Shown in pieces: positions 50,741-61,100 of a stretch of DNA of 64,000 bases (positions are counted from its first letter, which is position 1; each line of letters begins with the position of its first letter). Below the pieces are notes generated by a model, which saw only the letters and a list, made by a program, of their open reading frames with translations, searched no databases and had not been told where the DNA came from. The stretch comes from Smittia aterrima. Lineage: Eukaryota > Arthropoda > Insecta > Diptera > Chironomidae. Position numbers and translations under genes: made by a program. The stretch spans positions 11,604,243 to 11,668,242 of the forward strand of contig CP093829.1 in assembly GCA_033063855.1 (NCBI GenBank). The letters run 5' to 3'.

Positions 50741-51116
50741 AATGGAAATTCTTACTTAAATTTGTCTGTTTGTTCATTTACAGGAAGAGCGTTAGACAGA
50801 AGCTTGAAGCGTCAGCTTTGCATTGAAATCGTCGGATTACATTTTAATATTTAATTAAACATTTGTGAAGCTGTCGCAAAATAATCAAAAGATAGAAAAT
50901 TGTTTATTTTTTAAAAAGATCAGTTTCATTTTGGATAGTTATGTTGTTAAAGTCGGGAAATTTATTTTTAACGCTTTTTAAACACATGGACTTTTCAGAA
51001 ATCTCCTTGGTGGCAACAAGCGTATTACTCCACTCATTCTCCTCTCAGGGTTTATATCATTATTCACTCTTACCATTCGAACATCTTCACGTCTTTGTAT
51101 TGGCGATGTTTTAATG
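50741..51116. other. Intergenic spacer
   Basis: AT-rich sequence between the laminin poly(A) signal and the next promoter. No gene seen. Confidence 0.5.
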
Positions 51117-51150
51117 TATAAATAATCGAAACTCTCTTGAGCTTCCATTC
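51117..51150 (+). promoter_or_regulatory. TATA box and initiator of the small secreted peptide gene
   Basis: TATAAATA is at 51117-51124. An initiator-like CCATTC has its A at 51147, 30 bases downstream, and the ATG is at 51171. This strong TATA promoter suggests tissue-specific high expression, as an inference. Confidence 0.65.
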
Positions 51151-51170
51151 AAACTTAAAGTTTGTTCGAC

Positions 51171-51428
51171 ATGAGAGCTACGACAGTTCTTCTTTTATTG
51201 GCGTCTTGTGCCATTGTTACGATTGCTGAGTCCAAGAAAAACGAACAATCTTCTGAGAACAAGGAAATAGTACTTCCATCGAAATCGTGCGGTGGATCTA
51301 CGGTAATTCATTTAGAAATTGAAATCAAAGGAAATGGCAAAACTTGTAAAAAAAAGAAAAAGTGTCGAAAAGCCAAGAAATCGTCAGAGGAATCTCCAGA
51401 AGAATCCGACCCCGCTGACAACAATTGA
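51171..51428 (+). CDS. Small secreted lysine-rich peptide, unrecognised
   Basis: A single-exon gene of 85 residues. A signal peptide (MRATTVLLLLASCAIVTIAES) is followed by a short mature peptide with three cysteines (KSCGGS, KTC, KKCRK). A lysine cluster is next to the second and third cysteines, and the tail is acidic (EESPEESDPADNN). The start is the ATG 24 bases after the predicted initiator. AATAAA follows at 51502. I do not recognise the family and assign no function. Confidence 0.72.
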   Translation: MRATTVLLLLASCAIVTIAESKKNEQSSENKEIVLPSKSCGGSTVIHLEIEIKGNGKTCKKKKKCRKAKKSSEESPEESDPADNN

Positions 51429-51501
51429 AGAGGTTGTCAACCCGCCCACTTGAAAATCTAAATTTCTTTTAATCTGAAATTACAGAGAAATTGTTTTGTG
51501 T

Positions 51502-51507
51502 AATAAA
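51502..51507 (+). promoter_or_regulatory. Poly(A) signal of the small secreted peptide gene
   Basis: AATAAA lies 74 bases after the stop, with T-rich sequence downstream. Confidence 0.55.
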
Positions 51508-51826
51508 ACAAACTTTTTGCTCTGAGTCATTTTTATCTTATTTTTTGTTTGTTTGTTAAACGTTCCAGATAATTTCTGCATCGTCGATTGAGTTTTTCTG
51601 ACGTAATAGCATCGAGAATGTCATTAAACTTTACGAGACAACTGTCGAGTCTGAGGACTTTTCACAAACTTCGACGTCTAGTAAAACTCATGAGCTAAGC
51701 AACAGCTTATTTAGTCTCCGTTCAACAAATTTAAATATTTAGTGCAAAAAAGTAGATCAAGAACCCACTCTCACTGTCATTTATCCTGAAAACCTCAAAA
51801 CTATTTACCGAGAAGACTTTGTGCAA
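51508..51826. other. Intergenic spacer before the foldback element
   Basis: No gene seen. Its last ten bases (CTTTGTGCAA, 51817-51826) are the left copy of the target duplication. Confidence 0.5.
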
Positions 51827-52464
51827 CCCCTGTGAAATAGGCACGAAATCTATCGCCAGCACGAAAGTTATCGCCAAGTAATCGCTTTGACGATAGATTC
51901 TAAAGTTAACTTTTGTGCTGGCGATAAAAAGTGTTGTAACGGCCAGAATTTATTTGAAAGTTATCGCTGGATCAACGATAACTTTTTGAACCAACGTTAG
52001 ATTTTATTTTGAACCGGCGATAGATTTTTGCGATAACAACACGAGCGATAGATTTACCGAGCGATAACTTAAACATTTTTCCTTTACCGAAATAATCCGA
52101 TTTCCACGAATCCTTTTATCGCTCGTAGATCTATCGTTCGGTGAATCTATCGCTCGTAAAGTTATCGCTCGTGAAGTTATCGCTCGGTAAATCTATCGCT
52201 CGTGAAGTTATCGCTCGGTAAATCTATCGTTCGTGAAGTTATCGCTCGTAAAGTTATCGCAAAAATCTATCGCCGGTTCAAAATAAAATCTAACGTTGGT
52301 TCAAAAAGTTATCGTTGATCCAGCGATAACTTTCAAACAAATTCTGGCCGTTACAACACTTTTTATCGCCAGCACAAAAGTTAACTTTAGAATCTATCGT
52401 CAAAGCGATTACTTGGCGATAACTTTCGTGCTGGCGATAGATTTCGTGCTAAATTCCTGGGAGT
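51827..52464. mobile_element. Foldback-type non-autonomous transposon
   Basis: The 197-bp arms 51841-52037 and 52253-52449 are inverted copies with one mismatch that I can find. Weaker inverted similarity extends to the ends (CCC...). CTTTGTGCAA occurs directly at 51817-51826 and 52465-52474, a 9-10-bp target site duplication. The centre is an array of 15-16-bp units alternating GTTATCGCTCG and ATCTATCGCTCG (about 52111-52252), with inverted copies at 52040-52070. Long modular inverted repeats and 9-bp duplications are features of Foldback elements; Mutator-like elements also duplicate 9-10 bp. It has no transposase, so it depends on another element for movement. The matching arms suggest recent insertion or ongoing homogenisation. 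Confidence 0.88.
52111..52252. repeat. Tandem 15-16-bp array in the foldback centre
   Basis: About nine units with the core TATCGCTCG, alternately preceded by GT and ATC and followed by variable GTAAA, GTGAA or GGTAA. The array lies on the right side of the loop only. Confidence 0.8.
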
Positions 52465-52474
52465 CTTTGTGCAA

Positions 52475-55400
52475 TGACTATCATTATCAATTTGCACGTC
52501 CAATTAAATCCTGACTTTATTTTTCATGGCCAAACGATTTTTCCTGTTATTTTTCATATAAACATGGAAACGAAATAAAGCATAATCAAAATAATTTCAT
52601 TTTTCATTTTCCACAATAAAAATTTTGCTCAGTTATTTTTCCGCGCTGCAGTTCGTTGCTTGTCGCTGTTCTAAGAAGCGAACGAAAAGCTTCGCGATGA
52701 CAAAATATTTTTATAACTTTATGCGGAAGAAAGCTCCGAAAAAGATCGCGATTAAAAATACTAAACCGAAGTTCATCAGGGTCCACTCAGGAGAATTTAA
52801 TTTTCATTTTAGCGATGTGAGTACAAAGCTTTGTTGAAGGTTTTAAGCGAAGCAATGAACTAGCCATTGACGAAGCAAAGAGGATTAAAAATAATGGAAG
52901 TTGACAAATTAGTGACAGTAACCTTCGAAATGTCATTTCTTGAATTAATCTGAAAGCTTCGTGGGAGGTCATTCGTCTTTATCCGATGACAATTTAAAGC
53001 TGGAAACTGAAAGTGGCAGAGCTCCAATTTTCCCTCGAAAGCTTTCACTGTGTTTGTGAATAGAATTGTGAAAACTATTTTCCAAAAATCGCGTCACGTT
53101 TTAAAAATGTGTCGAAGATATTGATTTCATAAGTCGATACTGGACGAACCGAGATTTCAGAGCGTTAATCAGATTAAAGTACAATGTGCCAGCGAAGTAT
53201 TGATTTTGACTTAGAGAACTATATTTTTTACAACATGTGATCGGCTAATTGAATATTTAACACCTACGCTAAATTATTTCAATCGATCTCTCTTAAGTTT
53301 AGATGATAAAAATGTTTTCATCTGAACGATGTTTACACTTTCGAAAGAAGCTTCATTTGAAGCTTTCAATTTAAACTCAAATGCTCCGTTAGAAAAATAA
53401 TTTTTTTCCTATAAAATAAAGTCTATAAAACTTAACTGCGGATCCTGCTGGACGTTTACTTACCGAATGTCTCAGCATTTTGGTTCAAAAGTTGAAGTCA
53501 ACAGACACGACCTGACTCTGCAAAGTTTGTTCCATTTGCTGGAATTTTTAGAAACTTTTCCTTAAACAGTTTAAACACGCGATGTAATCTGCGACTGGAG
53601 AAATGTTTACAACGAGCTTAAACGTTATTTAGCTCTGTGAACTTTCTCTATGATTGAAATGATTGAAACTCCTTGTTGAGTGTTAGTTTCTTAATTTCAA
53701 GATCTTTGAGCTAGAAATCCATTAAATGGGAAGCCGGCATGGCACACCTTCTCCTCCCTGAGTCTATTAAAGCGTGTCGCATCAAGCATCAACAAGTTTG
53801 TGCTAAATTACTCGTCCATACTTGGAATAATCTTTGTCCGCGTTGGGTAGAATCAGACAAAAAAAAACGAGAGCATCAAACACTCGAAATCACTTAATTA
53901 GCATTCGCTTATGAATTCAAATACACGGACAAGATTTCTGTCGCGAAACCGTTGAAAAGTAAACGCGTTAATGAGTCATCACGCAGACGGCACAACGACT
54001 TTCAGTTTCACGTCGAATCTCCGCTTCTGTGAGGAATTTCAATTTCTACGGAATTCGACGAGGGATTTCCTCTTCTCTGATAAAAATTGATGCGTCAAGT
54101 GTTGATTTCTTCAATTAATGCAAATTTCGAGTCACTCTGAGTTGACACAGAAATTAAAAAAAATCTCTGAAATAATTTTCAAAGAATTTGTCAAATGAGT
54201 CACAATCTCTTGCGCAAAGTTAGCTGTGGGCGAGAGAAATTAAAATTCAATTCAAACTATAACACGAAACTAGAGAGCAATATGGGGGTGATTGACTGCT
54301 AAATGAGGGTGATTTGTGTTCTGATTTTTATAGACAACGAGTTCGGGGAATGATTTTAATTTTGTCTTCATCGCTTAATTGCTTTTGATGATGATTATGG
54401 CGGTCCGCAACGAATGATTCCAATTTTAATTAAACCAATTTAATGGAAAAGCAAGTTTGTTGAACTGGCGAGTTAAAGTCGACCTGTTGCCTTCATTCTC
54501 TATGTCACTCATAAAACTAACATTAATCTAATTATAGTCGAAAGCATAGATAAACTCGAATGTGGAAACAAATGAAATTGTTTTGACAGTTAGTCGAATG
54601 AGACAGAAAATGAAACTTTTTTGAAATGTTAACGATGAATTGGTTAATGCTCAACCAAGAAGCAACTTAAGTTAATTTATCTCTTTTTCCGGAGTTTCGG
54701 GAAATATAATTCTCTCCACGTCTCGTTTGGTTTTTGGCGACGCGCAACTAACGGTAACGAGATTGAAGCGGCTTAGAGGCAAATAATGAAATTATTAAGT
54801 GAATCGTATCAAAGGAGAATCAAAATCTTAATCGCTTTTGCCCAATTACCACGAAAATTATCTGGAAAACAATTGAAAAACAAAGTTGTCGGTCGTTTGT
54901 TTATTTTGTTTCTCTTTAATGTCCAATGGTTCATAATGTAATCGACGTTTCGTTTCTTGTTCATTAAGAGCCTCGCCATATGCAGATGACGGAAAAGTTT
55001 TACTATTTCAGCTCGATAATCGGCTAACGGTTCTTAAGATAGGTCTTGACTCATTTATTGATGAATAAGCAAGAACGGAGAGAGAGAAAATAAGTTTTAA
55101 ACAAACAACTTTCTTTCGCAGCGACTCACGACAACGATGGTCGAGGTATCGTTAAGGATGTTGCAATCATTTGTGAAATTATAATATTTTCAAGTTTATG
55201 ATGTAAAATTGAACAGGGAATCGAAAGAGAGTCAGAAAGCAACGGTAAACCGTTAATATTAGTAATAACTCCAAAGGTCATTCGATCTACGTGATGAAGT
55301 CTTTAAATATTGAGCAAATAAATTGAGAACAAGTCGAACACGTCAGAGACGTAAATCCACTGCGATTTATCGTTTGTGATTTCGTGGAGTGTTTGACTTC

Positions 55401-58050
55401 CGGCATGAGATCGAGTTCGTCATCACGCGGTCTCGCGCACTGAAGGAGAAATATTTGCATTCTTGATAGCACTTCGGGTTGCAGCAGACAATGAAGCCAA
55501 TAAAGCGACGACCTTAAACTTCATCGAGAGTGACATTATTTGCACGACGACTGTGAATTGTCGGAAGCTCCGTCCCCTTTTTCGTAACGTCAACCTTTCA
55601 TGTAGTGAAGTGAGAAACATCGCCGCAACTTTTTGATACTTTTTCACGACGGAAAATTTATTGCTTTTGTGAAGAGATTGGACGCTAATGATTCCGTCTT
55701 TGAGCGCGCGAGCGAGCAAGTAAAAATCGTGCGATCTAAAATCAAATCGAGATCTGAAGCCTGAGTTTCTGTTTACATTTGCTTCGAACGATAATTGGCA
55801 ACTCTAAATCGAGTATTTATTTGAAAATTGATTTTGCAATAAAGATTCGATTGTTCGTTCAGGGTTTTGTGTTGAGATGCAAGCTCTGTCCAGTCAGAAT
55901 CAGTGAGGAACTTACTTGAAAGTGGTTTTCACTTGTTTGAGAGTTTAAAGGAGTTTAAAACAAATCTGCTAAGCAAATGGAAGAAAGGCATTGACTGGAG
56001 TCGCCTCATGGATAAATTAAAAATATTTATCCACTTTCAAAAAAATATTTGGTTGGTTTTTGTAAACAAATAATTATTTTTGTCGCTCAGACTGCGTCAA
56101 ACGAATGCAAATGTTTTGCAAGTTTTGCTGTGGCTACGATTGTTCAGACTTTGGATCTTCTCTGACCTCTCTGTTTTCAGGAAAATATCAGAATCCACCC
56201 ACTAACTCTCAGTCAACCCTTCACACATTCCAAAATCGTTTACAAATCTGAAGGGACTCGAAAAACTTTCCGCCTTCCATCTTTGCACAATTGACATCGT
56301 AAAAATGCCATCGTGTCAATGGCAATTAAAAAATAAATATGGATATTAGTCGAAGTCCATGTCGAATGAGATGCAAGCAAAGAGCTTTCTAGGTTGTTCC
56401 TTTGTTGAGAACACGGGCTTTGTTTGCTTACATTTACCTGATGCAAATGTATAGAGAAATTAATTGCCATCGACTTTATTCATAACAAAAGATATTTTTC
56501 AATTTTACTTAGAGTCTCGTCGTGGCTTTTGCATTCCGAAGTGGAATTAAATTTGCATCAGAAAGGAAGATGAGAGCACATAAACCAAGCTAAGCAAAAG
56601 ATAATGGACGAGCGAAATGAGCTAAATTCACATTTCATGTTCGCAATGGCAAGAAACGCATTCCCGAGACGGAGATTACGAAATTTTGCGACACTGAAAG
56701 TTTCGTGCTTCGTTTACTGTTATTACACGACGTCGACGTGTTTGGGATGGAACAAAAGTTTTGCTTGTTCGTCGAAGCCGAAAGCGGCGATGTAGTTGCT
56801 TCCTGGGGAAAACACCGCGACCTTCAATCCATCCACGAGTTCAACTCTCCTGTGTTAATTGGATGTGAGATCTCATGAGAAGCACCGTGAAGAAGAGAAT
56901 GCAAAAGTCCAGTCTCGTGCACCCACGATTATCGATTGAAAATTGTCTATAAATTAAAAAGCGCTTAACGAATTCCAAGCGTTCCTCATCTCTCACTCAA
57001 GTCTTGATTGTTCTCAGTCAACAACGCTTCCTGCTTGTTCGCTACTGCTGCTGTTGCAATCATGCATGTCCTTATTTGCTCAATTGTTTTGCTACAATGA
57101 AATCTGTCTGATGCCTTTCGACTGTTTTCGATATGAAAATGCAATCTTGATTTCCCTTTAGTGCATGTGAGGAAAGAAAAACATGAACATTTATTGATCT
57201 GCGCAAAGAGATGGGAGAGAAAACATTGCAGGGAGAGAAAGAGGCTCCTGAAGGATGCTGAGTAGGGAAAACAGTTTTTCCTTTGTGACGTCATAAATTT
57301 TCATTTTCCAAACAAAAACGACGCAACTTTTTTCTTCTCAATCTCAACACAAGATTAATTGTGAACGAAGAAGAATTTCCAACGCAACTTGTTTGTTTCG
57401 TAATATGGAATTGCATGCGATGCAATTTTATTAATTATGAGCAAAACTGTTTCAAGGCTCGTTCGAACGCCATAATTTACATTTGGAATTGAAAAATTCC
57501 CTGAATAAGCTGAGAAGTTTTTCGGAATGTTAATAAATTATGAGATTTTAATTGTCATAAATATTTCCTGTTCGCTTTACGAAAAGAAGTTCCAGCACGA
57601 AAAGATCGAAAGCACTCTCGACCCCGAGGGCCACGATTGATGGTAAAGTGGAAAAGTTCTCGCGTGTGCCTCCGAATTTATTGAATTGTTGCTTGCCTCC
57701 CACAGAAATTGCCCAAAGTTCTAAACTGTCGATTAAGAAGTCCATAAATCGGCTAAGCGACTTATATTTGAAGGTCTGAACAAGGCTCGAGCAAATGGCA
57801 TCTGGTCTTGTGAAATTTAATTTGCATTTCCTTTTCGTTTGCACTTTACATGTTTGAAGTGAAGTTTGGCATCGTCGCGGTCGATTGGAAAATGATTTTG
57901 AACAAATAAAAAAATTAAACGTTAAAGAAATTGCTCTGTAAGTGTATTAAATAAATATTTTTTATTTCGAGTCAAATGTGGGAACAATATCCAAGAGACC
58001 AATCTCTTGTGTAAATTCTCTCACGCAAACTACTACGTCATCAATCGCCT
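52475..58050. other. Intergenic region, no gene supported
   Basis: AT-rich sequence with only short frames. A frame on the minus strand at 55719-55423 includes a hydrophobic stretch (FKVVALLASLSAA), but it has no promoter, splice or similarity support. No repeat or RNA gene recognised. Confidence 0.4.
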
Positions 58051-58059
58051 GCTCTCCAT

Positions 58060-58163
58060 GTTCTCTTTCGCTCTCTCTCGCTCTTGGAATTGCTGAGCAG
58101 TAAGCAACGTCTGATGAAAGTAAAGTTAGTCAGTATCGGAGAATTCGTTAAAGCATAAAGACG
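58060..58163 (+). promoter_or_regulatory. Initiator plus DPE core promoter with GAGA-type upstream sequence
   Basis: TCAGT at 58130-58134 gives +1 at 58132. AGACG lies at 58159-58163, exactly +28 to +32, the fixed DPE position in arthropods. CTCTCTCTCG at 58071-58080 resembles a GAGA-factor site. There is no TATA box. It probably starts a + strand gene whose coding exons lie beyond this window. Confidence 0.55.
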
Positions 58164-61100
58164 CGACTAGTCGAGAACTTGACCAGAAAAAAATCACAGA
58201 GACAAGAGAAAATCAGTCTTTCTCGTTGCAAAACATTTCTAATCAATCAGAAAAGCTGAGAAAGAAGTTGAGAAATAAGCAAAGGATCGAACAGTAAAGT
58301 TAAAAGATTCCTTTGGTCTCTTGTCGGTGATTTCGAGCATAAAAGTTTAAAGTAAAATTCAATTGTTTTCAAATCGCTCCTGTGAGCTGAAGAGGAAAAT
58401 AGTGAAGAATATTCTGATTTTTCGTGTCGTTTATGATTGTGTGAGAAGCTTAAAATATTTTTTCTCTAGTGAAAAATAGTTAAAGGATTAAAGAGACAGG
58501 ATATCTCGACCGAGTGAAGATTGTGACGTGAAAAAAAAGTAAATATTAACAATTTTTTTTAATTCTCTTCTTGGACAAAACAAATCTTAAATTAATAATC
58601 TAAGAACATTGACGCAACTCGCTTAGCTTCACACGAATCGTCATTAATTTTTTGTTATGAGGAATTTACCATGAGGTTTGCTTGTAAAACGTTTCGCTAG
58701 ATGATGGATCAGACGATCTTAAAATAAACTTTGTGTATTGTGAATCATTTAAGCATCGCTCTGCCTGCACTTAAAGTATCGATTTTTTCTTTGCGGAGAG
58801 ATAAACTCGAATCATTCATCCTTGAACGGTAATTTTAAGTGTTCGACCATCGGGGGCTTGAACAAGAAGTCTGGCGAAAAAAAAACGAAGAGATAAATTA
58901 TCAACTTGAAAGTGTCGTGGACCTTGCAATCGGCTCGAACAATTGCATTTAAAGCTTCTGTTGGTGATGAAACTTTGATTTTCTTTTTTCTTTTAATTCG
59001 TTGCCATTGAAACTCAAAGAGCAAAGCTAAGACATTGCATATAGAAACAAGCCAGGGATTGAAAGCTGTTTTCTGATTCGAGTTAAAGTTGAGCCAAGCA
59101 CTGGCGAGTTTAAAGTCGCTTTGTTTTTATTTTTTCGGCCAATGTTGCGACTGTCCATTAATGGAAAGCAACGAGCGAAAAAGATGAAAAATTGCCAAAC
59201 CCGATAAGACTCGTCGCTGTGCTGTTGAACAACCAGTGGCAGTGACGGGAGCGATGGATCGAGACAGTTTTAATTAATTCCATTTCGTTACATATCAAAT
59301 TTCTTTAATTTAATTGATTTGCATGAAATCAGAAAAAAAAGAGATTTCAATCGTAATCCAATTTCTCGCTTCTCATTGCTTTCATATCATACTCTGCCGA
59401 CCTGTTCCGAGAAGAAAATCGCTTAAGTTACAAAGTGAAATTATTAAAACAGAAGAAGAAATCAAAACATGAAAAATCATTTTCCATGAAAATTGGAATA
59501 AAATAAATTAGTTAGTCAGTGAAAGCTTCCACGAGGAGGAAATATCGACACAAGTTAGTTCACGAAATCGCGACTGTAAAATACTTTTTAAAATCCTAAG
59601 CCACAAAAAGTCAGGTCAGTGATTCCGAGGAAAAATCGTGAAGGTTTCATTTGCGTAACAGTGGAAGTGAATCAAATTATTTCCAGTAATAATCATTTTT
59701 TTACAAAAAAAAATATTTTTCTGCGCTAAATAGCCGAAACTTGCTGATTCCGATCGGCCGGATCTTCTTCGCTGCTCAGACTTGCATGAAATTGCGTGAA
59801 CTCACGCCAGTTGTTTAATATTTTTAATCAGAAAATTGCGGTCCATAAATCAAATGCACTGCCGCACGTCAGAACTCTTTCAAACCCCTCAGTCGGGTTA
59901 TCGCTCGTTGTCGACTCGTTCTCGTTCATTTCATCTTCAAATCCTCCCGAAGGCAATTAAATTAATGTTTCCAACATTCTCGCGTCGTTTCGCTGTGCGT
60001 TTCGAGCAAATGGAAATTTACCATGCAAGTGCGTGGTTGAATTGGACTTTGCTTTTGATTCACTTCCTCCTTCTCTCTCTCCGTCTCTCCCCGTGCTGGG
60101 GCATTAACGCTGCTTATCGAATGCAAATGTGACATGAAGAGGAATATAATGTCGTCGACTGTCACGTTGTCGTTGACGTTGCACCAACAACCAACCATGC
60201 TCACACATTCACACTGAGCTCCCCTCTTGCTTCCACATCATTCCCTGCAGAGCTTTGTCAACGAACACATGCACGTGATTCTAATTGGAAATTTCTCCAA
60301 AGAAATGATTTCCATTCTGCTTTTCTCCATCATTCGAGCCAGCTTGGACTGGGAATAAGATTGTCGACGCTGCTGGATGGCCATTTGATTTTGAGCTCGT
60401 CGGGTACAGCAGACGCAAAAGCATTCATGCTTTGAAAATATTTAGAACGTAGAGGGGACGACGATGGAACGCGCTGTGTTTATGCAAATAAGGGTTGACA
60501 GTTGACAACTTGCCATTGACGACGAACGCACAATAACAACCGAAGTAAGGGTTGTTAACGGCCGATAGTTTCTAAACACGAGACTTGATTCATTCAATTC
60601 GTTGGAGTTCAATTGAAGGCGCGGGGTTAAAAACGCGGAACACATCGTCGTGTGAAAACTGATAACGACGAAACGTAAAGCGAACTGCTGATGACTGAAA
60701 TTCTTTGAATGCGCAAAAAGCGGCATTGGCTGAGCTCGAGCGGAAAAAAAAGAAACTTTGCTGACTGATAACAAGCGAAAGTGATGAATTTAGTTTGAAG
60801 GACGACGCACAAGCTTCTTATCACAGAGCAAATATCCGAATAAATTTTAGCCTTGATAGTCTTTCCGGATCGACTTGACTGGTGTGTTTGATTAAATTTC
60901 AATTACATTTGTTTATCGCTCAACGACTCAACAACCTCAATTTAACGTAATCCGAGAAACTTTTCGATTTAACTTAGGCAACTGCATGGCCCGGAAAACG
61001 TTTATCTTTACTGAAATGTAAAACAAGCTGGAGCATGAAAAGCGAAACACACAAAATATCTTTTTCCATCTCGACCTATTTCCATCAGATTGCGGTCGGC

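Noticed and set aside
52111..52252. Short regular repeats as a CRISPR array
   Set aside because: Units are 15-16 bp with no spacers, in an animal genome, inside a foldback element.
55423..55719. Minus-strand frame with a signal-like stretch
   Set aside because: The hydrophobic stretch lies in the C-terminal half of the frame. No promoter, poly(A) signal or homologue pattern. A start at the internal Met would leave about 33 residues.
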